Below, one piece after another: positions 55,237 to 64,000 of a stretch of DNA of 64,000 nucleotides. Under the pieces are notes generated by a model that did not search any database, was not told the origin of the DNA, and was given only the letters and a program-made list of their open reading frames with translations. The number at the start of each line of letters is the position of its first letter. The stretch's first letter is position 1. This DNA comes from Tsukamurella pseudospumae (GTDB lineage: Bacteria; Actinomycetota; Actinomycetes; Mycobacteriales; Mycobacteriaceae), in assembly GCF_001575205.1 (NCBI RefSeq), contig NZ_LSRE01000012.1:124001-188000 (forward strand), given 5' to 3'. Position numbers and translations under genes: made by a program.

Positions 55237-57153
55237 GTGACCGCAGAGACCTTGCAGTTCCAGGCCGAGACCGATCAGCTGCTGTCGCTGATGATCCACT
55301 CCGTCTACTCGGAGAAGGACGTCTTCCTCCGCGAGCTGATCTCCAACGCCTCCGACGCCCTCGACAAGCTGCGCCTGGAGGCCTACCAGGACAAGGACCT
55401 CGAGGCGGATGCCTCCGACCTGCACATCGAGCTGCGCCCCGACCCCGAAGCCCACACGCTGACCATCGCCGACAACGGCATCGGCATGGGCCGCGACGAG
55501 GTCGTCGACCTCATCGGCACGCTCGCCAAGTCCGGCACCGGTGAACTCAAGCGCAAGCTGGAGGCCGCGAAGCAGGCCAAGGAGCAGGGGGCTTCGGCGG
55601 AGCTCATCGGCCAGTTCGGCATCGGCTTCTACAGCGCCTTCATGGTCGCCGACCACGTCGTTCTCGTCACTCGCAAGGCGGGGGAGGACACCGCGACCCG
55701 CTGGGAGTCCGAGGGCCACGGCACGTACACGGTCACCGATCTCGCCGGCGACCAGGTCCCCGCCCAGCACGGCACCGCGATCACGCTGCACCTGCGCGCC
55801 GCGGACGGCGACGACAGCCTCCACGACTACGCCTCCGAGCACGTGCTCCGCACGGTCGTGCGGCGCTACAGCGACTTCATCGCCTTCCCGATCCGACTGG
55901 TCCTCCCGGCCGCGAAGGACGGTGAGACCACCGAGGCCGACGATGCCGCACCGTCCGGCCCGGAGACCCTCAACTCCATGCAGGCGCTCTGGGCGCGCCC
56001 GAAGGACGAGGTGAGCGCCGAGGAGTACGCCGACTTCTACCGGCACACCAGCCACGCCTTCGACGAGCCGCTGGAGACCATCGCCGTCCGCGCCGAGGGC
56101 ACCTTCGAGTATCAGGCGCTGCTGTTCATCCCGACGATGCCGCCCTTCGACATGTTCTACCGGAACACCAAGCCGGGCCCCGCGCTCTACGTCAAGCGGG
56201 TGTTCATCATGGATCACTGCGAGGCGCTGCTGCCCCCGTACCTCCGTTTCATCACCGGCGTCGTGGACGCACAGGACCTGTCGCTCAACGTCTCCCGTGA
56301 GATCCTGCAGAACGACCGCCACCTGGTGATGATCCGCAAGCGCCTGGTCAAGCGTGTGCTGCAGACGATCACGGCAATGCGGGAGAACGAACGCGAGAAG
56401 TACGACACCTTCTGGACCGCCTTCGGCGCCGTCCTCAAGGAGGGGCTGCTCGACGATCAGGACAACCGCGAAACCCTGCTCAAGGCATCGTCGTTCGCGT
56501 CGACCTTCAGCGCGGACGGAACCACGGGCCTGGCGGAGTACGTCTCCCGCATGCCCGAGGCGCAGGACGTCATCTACTACGCGGCGGGCGAGTCGCGGCG
56601 CCAGCTGGAGTCGTCCCCGCACCTGGAGGCGTTCGCCGCCAAGGGCTTCGAGGTCCTACTGTTGACCGACCAGGTCGACGAGCTCTGGACCACCGGCGCG
56701 GAGTTCGACGGTAAGCGGTTCGTCTCCGTGGCGAAGGGCGAGGCCGATCTCGGCGGCGACGCGCCGGAGGCGGAGGGCTTCGAGTCGCTCACCGCCTGGC
56801 TCGCGAAGACGCTGGAGGACAAGGTCTCGGGCGTGCGCCTCACCTCCCGACTGACCAGCTCGCCCGCGTGCCTCGTGGGCGGCGAGTTCGATCTCAGTCC
56901 GCAGCTCGAGCAGATGTACCGCGCCAGCGGCCAGGAGGTGCCGCGCACCCGGCGCACGCTCGAGCTCAACCCGGACAACGCACTCGTGCTCGCCCTGCGC
57001 GAGAAGGTCGGCGACGGCGAGCCCGCCGACGATCTGCAGGACGCCGCCGAGATCCTCTACGGCACCGCGGTGCTCGCCGAGGGCGGTGCCGTGGACGACC
57101 CGGCCGAGTTCGCCGCGGTGCTCGCCCGGCAGCTCGCCCGCAACCTCGGCTGA
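55237..57153 (+). CDS. htpG: Molecular chaperone HtpG (Hsp90)
   Basis: 638 residues. The N-terminal GHKL ATPase has FLRELISNASDALDKLR, DNGIGMGRDEVVDLIGTLAKSGT and GQFGIGFYSAFMVAD. The middle domain shows LNVSREILQNDR. The C-terminal dimerisation domain ends AVLARQLARNLG. GTG 55237 follows GAGAGAGG. No CIRCE element is seen upstream, so regulation differs from groEL. Confidence 0.96.
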   Translation: MTAETLQFQAETDQLLSLMIHSVYSEKDVFLRELISNASDALDKLRLEAYQDKDLEADASDLHIELRPDPEAHTLTIADNGIGMGRDEVVDLIGTLAKSGTGELKRKLEAAKQAKEQGASAELIGQFGIGFYSAFMVADHVVLVTRKAGEDTATRWESEGHGTYTVTDLAGDQVPAQHGTAITLHLRAADGDDSLHDYASEHVLRTVVRRYSDFIAFPIRLVLPAAKDGETTEADDAAPSGPETLNSMQALWARPKDEVSAEEYADFYRHTSHAFDEPLETIAVRAEGTFEYQALLFIPTMPPFDMFYRNTKPGPALYVKRVFIMDHCEALLPPYLRFITGVVDAQDLSLNVSREILQNDRHLVMIRKRLVKRVLQTITAMRENEREKYDTFWTAFGAVLKEGLLDDQDNRETLLKASSFASTFSADGTTGLAEYVSRMPEAQDVIYYAAGESRRQLESSPHLEAFAAKGFEVLLLTDQVDELWTTGAEFDGKRFVSVAKGEADLGGDAPEAEGFESLTAWLAKTLEDKVSGVRLTSRLTSSPACLVGGEFDLSPQLEQMYRASGQEVPRTRRTLELNPDNALVLALREKVGDGEPADDLQDAAEILYGTAVLAEGGAVDDPAEFAAVLARQLARNLG

Positions 57154-57182
57154 TCGGCGGCGGGAGGCGTACCGTCGGGTCC

Positions 57183-57704
57183 ATGGACGACGCGACCGCT
57201 GCCCGGGACCTGCTGATCGACTCCTTCGCGAGGATCGCCGAGCACGCGGAGGCCGTGACGGACGGGCTCACCGCGGACATCGCGGACCGTCGGATCGTGC
57301 CGGACGCCAACACGATCGCGTGGCTGGTCTGGCACAGCGCCCGGGTGATCGACGCGCAGCTCGCGCCGATCGCCGGGGTCGAGCAGGTCTGGACCGCGCA
57401 GGACTGGTTCGGCCGGTTCGGCCTCGATCTGCCCGCGGACTCCACCGGATACGGACACACCCGCGTGGAGGCGGCGCAGGTGCACGGCAGCGACGCGCTG
57501 CTCATCGGCTACTTCCGCGACGTCGACGCGATGGCCCGCACCTATCTGACCGATGTGACACCGGACGAGCTCGCCCGCGTGATCGACGAGGCGTGGGACC
57601 CGCCGGTCACCGTCGCCGTGCGGCTGGTGAGCATCGTCGACGACTGCGCCCAGCACCTCGGCGCCGCCGCCTACCTCAAGGGCGCCCTCGAGTCCACGAT
57701 CTGA
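57183..57704 (+). CDS. DinB/DUF664-like (mycothiol transferase-type) protein
   Basis: 173 residues of a four-helix bundle. NTIAWLVWHSARVIDAQ and a C-terminal SIVDDCAQHLGAAAYLKGAL give His positions typical of the DinB metal site. Actinobacterial members use mycothiol as a thiol donor, which is likely but unproven here. It begins 29 bases after htpG and ends 4 bases from the convergent PucR gene. Confidence 0.85.
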   Translation: MDDATAARDLLIDSFARIAEHAEAVTDGLTADIADRRIVPDANTIAWLVWHSARVIDAQLAPIAGVEQVWTAQDWFGRFGLDLPADSTGYGHTRVEAAQVHGSDALLIGYFRDVDAMARTYLTDVTPDELARVIDEAWDPPVTVAVRLVSIVDDCAQHLGAAAYLKGALESTI

Positions 57705-57708
57705 CTCG

Positions 57709-58950
57709 TCACGCGGGGCCCGCACCGAAGGTCTTCACGGCGTGCAGTGCCAGCTCGACGTACACGCGCCGCTCGTCGATGGAGTGCCCGAGCAGCTGCT
57801 CGACCTGCCGGATCCGATACCGAACGGTATTGGGGTGCAGGATCAGCGACTCGCCGGCGGCTTTCGCATCGCCGCCCGCGCCGAGGTAGGCGAGCGCCGT
57901 CTCCCGCAGGCGCGCAGCGGAATCCGTCGCGGCGGCGAGGTCGCCGAGCTCCCGCCGGATCAGCGTGTCCGCGCCGGTCGGCCCCGCGATCCCGTGCGCC
58001 AGGCAGGCCAGCTCCACGTCCCGATAGGCGACGATCCGCCGGCCGGTCCGTTGCGCGACCTCCAGGGCCGCCGCGGATTCGGCTGCACTGGTCCGGAATC
58101 CGTCGATCCCGGGGTGCGCGGTGCCGAGGGCGCAGCGCACCGTCGGGGGGAGGTCCGGGGGATCGGGCACCGTCGATCCCGTGCTCCAGCACCGCAGTGA
58201 CCGGGCTCCGGTCCGTAGGGCCAGACGGTGCTCGCCGCCCACGGCCCGGTGCACGGCGAGGCCTGCGCGCTCGAGGTGCCGCTGCACGTCGGCGTCGAGG
58301 ACGCCCTCGTCGGCCCACAGGGTGTACGCGGTGTGCACGGGGTTCACCGGATATCCGAGCGCAGCACTGGCATCGGCGGGGTCGACGTCCTGCCCGGACA
58401 GCAGCGCCTCGACGGTGGCGGCCTGCCGGGCCAGCGCGCCGCGCTGCCACTGTTCGCGCTCCGCGACGAAGGTGCCGATCATCGCCTCGATCGAGACGTC
58501 CAGCCACTGCGTGGTCCGGGGCCAGAAGTGCAGCAGCACCTCGGAGCGGACCTCCGCGTCGGGAATCTCGGCGGCAGCGGTGGTGGTGAACAGCTCCCAC
58601 GCCGCGCTCTGGCCCACGCGGTAGACCGCGAGGAGGACGCGGAGTTCGTGGCCGCGGCGCGCCATGGTGCGGGCCAGGTCGTGGGTCTCCTCGCCGGGGC
58701 GGATCGTGATCGTCTCGCGCGTGGCGTTGCCGAGCACGCCGCGCCAGTGCGCGCGGGTGCTGGCGTCGAGCTCGGCGCGCAGCAGAGGCTCGTCGATCTC
58801 GGGCAGCGCCGCGACGATCGCGTCGTCGACGTCGCGCACCATCGTGTCGAGCGCCTGCTCGTTCTCGCCGGCCCGCGCGAATTCCGCGAGCCACCGGCGG
58901 GCGGGCGGCGACAGCGCCGTCACGACGACGGGCTTTGTTCGGAGGGACAA
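57709..58950 (-). CDS. PucR-type (CdaR-like) transcriptional regulator
   Basis: 413 residues. N-terminal region of ~180 with [22 protein letters not shown], a central GGDEF-like sensor, and the C-terminal Puc[24 protein letters not shown], then [18 protein letters not shown]. The start is uncertain: TTG 58950 (LSLRTKP) or GTG 58923. Divergent from the aldehyde dehydrogenase and GMC oxidase genes; likely activator of their expression in response to an alcohol or acid. Confidence 0.88.
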   Translation of the reverse strand: MSLRTKPVVVTALSPPARRWLAEFARAGENEQALDTMVRDVDDAIVAALPEIDEPLLRAELDASTRAHWRGVLGNATRETITIRPGEETHDLARTMARRGHELRVLLAVYRVGQSAAWELFTTTAAAEIPDAEVRSEVLLHFWPRTTQWLDVSIEAMIGTFVAEREQWQRGALARQAATVEALLSGQDVDPADASAALGYPVNPVHTAYTLWADEGVLDADVQRHLERAGLAVHRAVGGEHRLALRTGARSLRCWSTGSTVPDPPDLPPTVRCALGTAHPGIDGFRTSAAESAAALEVAQRTGRRIVAYRDVELACLAHGIAGPTGADTLIRRELGDLAAATDSAARLRETALAYLGAGGDAKAAGESLILHPNTVRYRIRQVEQLLGHSIDERRVYVELALHAVKTFGAGPA

Positions 58951-59048
58951 AAATCGGGCCGAACCTTGCTCATGACACCAAGAATATGACGCTCATCACA
59001 CACGATCATAGGAGTGTCGAACAACACACCCGACCGCAGGAGCCTGAC

Positions 59049-60470
<1,422 letters not shown>

Positions 60471-60514
60471 GTGCGCACCCGACTCCACGACCGACCTTCC
60501 CGAGAGGACCCATC

Positions 60515-62485
60515 ATGACCTTCGAATTCGATGCGCGCCAGCGCAAGACGCTCACCGCCGTGGTCGACACCTTCGTCGCCTCCGTGCCCCGCGAGGACGA
60601 TCCCACCGGCTTCTGGGCCGTCAAGGGCAGCGACCTGATGGTCGATGCCGCGGTCGAGCAGTACCTGCTCGCCCACTTGCCCGAGGAGGGGCTCGCCGGC
60701 CTCGCCCAGCTGCTCGACACCGCGGCCCTCGTGGGCCTGAAGAACCAGCCGCAGGCCGTCCGTGAGGTGATCCTCGCGAACCTCGGCGGCATCACGCCTG
60801 AGTCCGGCCTCGCTGTCGCGAGCCTGTGCCAGCTGTCCACGATGATCGCGTACGGCCTCATGGACGAGGAGGGCCGCAACCCGCTGTGGGCCGGGATGGG
60901 CTACCCCGGGCCCGTGTCCGCGCCGCCCGCCACCCCGAAGACGATCACCGCGATCGCACCGACCGCGGGCGAGACCCTGACCGCGGACGCCGTGGTCGTC
61001 GGCTCCGGCTCCGGCGGCGGTGTGGCCGCGGCCGAGCTGGCTCGCGCCGGCAAGAAGGTCATCGTGGTCGAGGGCGGCTCCTACCGCAACGAGGCCGACT
61101 TCGTGCAGAACGAACTGTTCGCGTACCAGACGCTGTTCCTGCGCGGCGGCTTCTTCCCGTCGTCCGACGGCATGATCATGCTGGCCGCGGGCGGCACCGT
61201 CGGTGGCGGCAGCACCGTCAACTGGTCCAACTCGCTCAAGACGCCCGAGATCGTCCGCAAGGAATGGGCCGGTGCGGGCCTCGACGATGCCCTCGGCCCC
61301 GAGTTCGACGAGCACCTGAACGCGGTCTTCGCCCGGCTTGGCTGCAACGAGGATGTCGCGCTGCAGAACGAGCCCCACCAGCGGCTGTCCGAGGGCGCCG
61401 CGGGCCTGGGCTACACCTACCGGAAGGTCGATCTCAACGTGAGCCCGGACCGGTTCGATCCGGTGCGCAGCGCGTACAGCGGCATGGGTGATCAGACGGG
61501 CGCCAAGCAGGGCACCATGAGGACCTACCTGCAGGACGCCTCCGACGCCGGCGCGCGGCTGCTGCCGAACACCCGGATCGCCACCGTCACCACCGTCGAC
61601 GCGGCCGACGGTACGCGCACCACGACAGGCGTGGAGGGCGTGTACACCGACCCCGAGACCGGCGCGCAGACGCCGGTGCGGATCGAGGCGCCCGTCGTCG
61701 TCGTCTCCGCCGGCAGTCTCGAGACGCCCGCCCTGCTGTTGCGGTCGGGGATCGGCGGCCCCGCCGTCGGGCAGAGCCTCCGGCTGCACCCGGCCACGCT
61801 GGTCAGCGGCATCTACGACGAGCCGCAGAACCCCTGGTACGGCCCGGCGATGTCCGGCGTGATGAACGAGTTCGCCGATGCCGATTCGGGCTACGGCTTC
61901 CTCGTCGAGTCCGTGCAGCACCTGCCCGGCCTGTTCAACAGCGTCGTGCCGTGGCTCGGCGGTGCCGCGCACAAGGAGCTGACCGCGCAGTACGGGAACC
62001 GGGCCGATTGGGTGGTGCTGGTCAAGGACCGCGGCACCGGCACCGTCACGATCGGCCCCGACGGCGAGGCCGTGCACGCCTACCCGTTCGACGACGAGCT
62101 GGACCGCAAGCACTTCCGCGAGGGGATCGTCGCGTCGATCCGCATGCAGGAGGCCGCCGGCGCCCGACGGATCTACGTGGCGGGCCAGCGATTCGAGCCC
62201 TGGACCCGCGGCGAGGATCTCGAGGCGTTCATCGAGCAGGTGAACGCGATCCCGATCGGCCCCGGCGGTACTCCGGTGTTCAGCGCGCACCAGATGTGCA
62301 GCGCCCCGCTGGGCGCCGACCCCGCGACCTCGGTGGCGAAGCCCTCGGGCGAGCTGCACGACACCCGGGGCGTGTGGATCGCCGACGCCAGCGGTATGCC
62401 CACGTGCTCGGGCGTCAACCCGATGATCACGACGATGGCGCTGGCCCGCCGCACCGCGACCAACCTGCTGGCCGCGAAGGCCTGA
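60515..62485 (+). CDS. GMC oxidoreductase (long-chain alcohol oxidase-like)
   Basis: 656 residues. The N-terminal ~130 residues (RKTLTAVVDTFVASV) match the extra helical domain of long-chain fatty-alcohol oxidases. Then FAD binding VVVGSGSGGGVAAAELARAG and VVEGG, the GMC signature AAGGTVGGGSTVNWSN, and the C-terminal active site MPTCSGVNPMITTMALA. It probably oxidises a long-chain or bulky alcohol with O2 or another acceptor. Second gene of the ALDH-GMC operon; a strong terminator follows. Confidence 0.9.
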   Translation: MTFEFDARQRKTLTAVVDTFVASVPREDDPTGFWAVKGSDLMVDAAVEQYLLAHLPEEGLAGLAQLLDTAALVGLKNQPQAVREVILANLGGITPESGLAVASLCQLSTMIAYGLMDEEGRNPLWAGMGYPGPVSAPPATPKTITAIAPTAGETLTADAVVVGSGSGGGVAAAELARAGKKVIVVEGGSYRNEADFVQNELFAYQTLFLRGGFFPSSDGMIMLAAGGTVGGGSTVNWSNSLKTPEIVRKEWAGAGLDDALGPEFDEHLNAVFARLGCNEDVALQNEPHQRLSEGAAGLGYTYRKVDLNVSPDRFDPVRSAYSGMGDQTGAKQGTMRTYLQDASDAGARLLPNTRIATVTTVDAADGTRTTTGVEGVYTDPETGAQTPVRIEAPVVVVSAGSLETPALLLRSGIGGPAVGQSLRLHPATLVSGIYDEPQNPWYGPAMSGVMNEFADADSGYGFLVESVQHLPGLFNSVVPWLGGAAHKELTAQYGNRADWVVLVKDRGTGTVTIGPDGEAVHAYPFDDELDRKHFREGIVASIRMQEAAGARRIYVAGQRFEPWTRGEDLEAFIEQVNAIPIGPGGTPVFSAHQMCSAPLGADPATSVAKPSGELHDTRGVWIADASGMPTCSGVNPMITTMALARRTATNLLAAKA

Positions 62486-62520
62486 TCGCCGCCGCACGGC
62501 GTCTCCCGCGGCGACGAATC

Positions 62521-62552
62521 GTTCCCGCGATCACCACGGTGATCGCGGGAAC
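62521..62552. terminator. Terminator hairpin after the GMC oxidase
   Basis: Perfect 15-base arms (62521-62535 and 62538-62552; left arm GTTCCCGCGATCACC) with 2 unpaired bases, between convergent genes. Confidence 0.82.
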
Positions 62553-62592
62553 ACGTCGCGGTCGCGGGAAGGAGACGGGCGGTGGCGGCCCG

Positions 62593-63519
62593 CTACAGCC
62601 CGGCGACCTGCGGGAGCACCTCGGCGCCGATCCACTCGACGTGGTCGAGATCGCTCATGTCCAGCACCTGCAGGTAGACCCGCGATGCGCCCGCTTCGGC
62701 GAAGACGCCGAGCTTGTCGACGATCTCGTCCGCGGACCCGGTGAGGCCGTTCTCGCGGAGCTCGGGCAGCTCGCGACCGATGGTCGCGGCCCGGCGGGCG
62801 ACGGTGGCCTCGCTGGAGCCGCCGCACACGACCTGCGCGGCGGACTTGATCACGGATCGCGGATCGCGGCCCGCCGCCTCGCAGGCCGCATCGATCCGGC
62901 CCCACACCGCGGCCGCCTCGGCGACCGGCACGAACGGGGTGTTGTACTCGTCGGCGAACCGCGCCGCCAGCGCCGCCCCGCGCGTGCGGCCCGCCCCGCC
63001 GAGCACGATCGGGACGTGCGCCTGCGCCGGTTTGGGCAGCGCGGGGGAGTCGACCACGGAGAAGTGCTCACCCTGGAAGCTGTACGGGCCCTGAGCCTCC
63101 CACAGACCGGTCACGATCTCGAGGGTCTCCTCGAACCGGGCGAAGCGCTCCTTCACCTCGGGGAAGGGGATGGCGTAGGCGCGGTGCTCGTCGGCGAACC
63201 AGCCCGCACCGAGGCCCAGTTCCACACGCCCGCCGGACATCTCGTCGACCTGCGCGACCGAGATCGCCAGCGGGCCGGGGAAGCGGAAGGTGGCCGAGGT
63301 GACCAGGGTGCCGAGCCGGATCGACGAGGTCTCCCGCGCGATCCCGCCGAGCGTGACCCACGAGTCCGTCGGGCCGGGCGCACCGTCGACGTTCATGGCG
63401 ACGTAGTGGTCGGACCGGAAGAAGGCACCGAACCCGGATGCTTCCGCGGTCCGGGCCACGGCGAGCTGGTCGGCGTAGGTGGCGCCCTGCTGGGGTTCGA
63501 CGAAGATGCGTAGCTCCAT
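62593..63519 (-). CDS. LLM-class flavin (F420-type) oxidoreductase
   Basis: 308 residues, luciferase-like TIM barrel. ARTAEASGFGAFFRSDHYVAM, TSSIRLGTLVTSATFRFPG, GGRVELGLGAGWFADEHRAYAIPFP and VLDMSDLDHVEWIG are typical of F420-binding members. ATG 63519 (MELRIFVEP) is preferred to 63537. Substrate unknown; such proteins are numerous in mycolic-acid actinomycetes. Confidence 0.9.
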   Translation of the reverse strand: MELRIFVEPQQGATYADQLAVARTAEASGFGAFFRSDHYVAMNVDGAPGPTDSWVTLGGIARETSSIRLGTLVTSATFRFPGPLAISVAQVDEMSGGRVELGLGAGWFADEHRAYAIPFPEVKERFARFEETLEIVTGLWEAQGPYSFQGEHFSVVDSPALPKPAQAHVPIVLGGAGRTRGAALAARFADEYNTPFVPVAEAAAVWGRIDAACEAAGRDPRSVIKSAAQVVCGGSSEATVARRAATIGRELPELRENGLTGSADEIVDKLGVFAEAGASRVYLQVLDMSDLDHVEWIGAEVLPQVAGL

Positions 63520-63536
63520 GGGAGACCACTGTGCCA

Positions 63537-63959
63537 CTACAGGCGCGGGCGGGTGCGATCGAAGGGCGCCTGCACCAGTCGGATGTCGTCCCGACGCTCG
63601 AGTGCGCGCCGCTCGTACCGCGCGTCGAGGCTCCGCCCGTCGACGGTGCCGACCATCCGGAGTCCGCCCGGCACCGTCGTGACCAGCAGGTCCACCGGCG
63701 CCGCGGACGCACCCCGGCGCACGGTGAACCGATCGCCCCGCACCCGCAGGCCCCAGGCCGTCACGGCCCCGTCGGGGGCCTGCGTGACGAGGCTGTCCTG
63801 TGCGGATCCGCTCGCCGGACGGTCCGCGGTCCCGCGCAGCGTGATCGCGATCGACGTCCAGACGGGGCCGGCCTCGCCCGTGGCGAGGGCGGGCGCACCG
63901 TCGACGGTGAGTGAGACCGCCCGCCAGACCCCGTCCCGCGGATCGCGCGGCGTGTTCAT
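63537..63959 (-). CDS. Conserved-looking hypothetical protein
   Basis: 140 residues, beta-rich, no membrane segment or motif I can name. It contains DGVWRAVSLTVDGAP, VWTSIAITLRGTAD and GGLRMVGTVDGRSLDARYE. It lies 17 bases upstream of the LLM oxidoreductase gene on the same strand, so co-transcription is likely. The remaining 63960-64000 shows no assignable feature. Confidence 0.65.
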   Translation of the reverse strand: MNTPRDPRDGVWRAVSLTVDGAPALATGEAGPVWTSIAITLRGTADRPASGSAQDSLVTQAPDGAVTAWGLRVRGDRFTVRRGASAAPVDLLVTTVPGGLRMVGTVDGRSLDARYERRALERRDDIRLVQAPFDRTRPRL

Positions 63960-64000
63960 GGTGTCGACCCGCGCCAGGTTTCCGGAGACGGTCGCGGCGA

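Overview
The window is high-GC DNA with many GTG starts, 4-base ATGA/GTGA gene overlaps and few intergenic bases. It comes from a mycolic-acid actinomycete (order Mycobacteriales). Gene content and the DUF7373-like lipoproteins suggest Tsukamurella or a close relative; the genus is an inference. From memory, the gene order follows the M. tuberculosis Rv0414c-Rv0440 segment: thiE / thiO-thiS-thiG, thiD-thiC, GNAT-def / DUF3263, LytR_C protein, sodC, YbdK ligase, AAA ATPase, pssA, psd, moeA, groEL2. Lineage-specific blocks are inserted between these anchors.

Layout. 0-7.5 kb: thiamine genes with a TPP riboswitch, an ABC1/UbiB-like kinase, a regulator made of two fused TetR units, and an MHS-type transporter. 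7.5-14 kb: a RamA-like GAF-LuxR regulator, a Ser/Thr kinase translationally coupled to a beta-lactamase-fold lipoprotein, an ABC exporter and an AbrB-like membrane protein. 13.9-18.9 kb: two thiD copies flanking a vapBC toxin-antitoxin pair and an HNH endonuclease, then thiC behind a second TPP riboswitch. 18.9-26.3 kb: a second ABC-2 exporter, small acetyltransferases, def, sodC and a YbdK-type ligase that lacks a normal start codon.

26.3-33.1 kb holds the most interesting unit. It is a compact seven-gene operon behind a Zur/Fur-like palindrome: a FecCD-type ABC importer (permease, ATPase, lipoprotein), a DUF364-like 'heavy-metal chelation' protein, an MFS transporter, a PduX-like GHMP kinase and a divergent fold-II PLP enzyme. 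I read it as a candidate pathway that makes, exports and re-imports a small amino-acid-derived metallophore. Regulation by zinc is suggested by the operator.

33.1-39.7 kb is an Mrp Na+/H+ antiporter operon (A/B fused, C, D, E, F, G). 40-47 kb carries a Cdc48-like AAA ATPase, phosphatidylserine/phosphatidylethanolamine synthesis (pssA, psd), a frameshifted GlsB/YeaQ-type gene, moeA and an M20 dipeptidase. 47-51 kb has three tandem paralogous lipoproteins. 51-57 kb has groEL behind two CIRCE elements, an XRE regulator divergent from an SDR, and htpG. 57-64 kb has a DinB-like protein, a PucR-type regulator divergent from an aldehyde dehydrogenase plus GMC alcohol oxidase pair, and an LLM-class flavin oxidoreductase.

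Across the whole window the octamer GACGGTGC / GCACCGTC is far too common: about 74 copies by eye, equal on both strands, in several reading frames and also between genes. No rRNA, tRNA, CRISPR array or insertion sequence was recognised.
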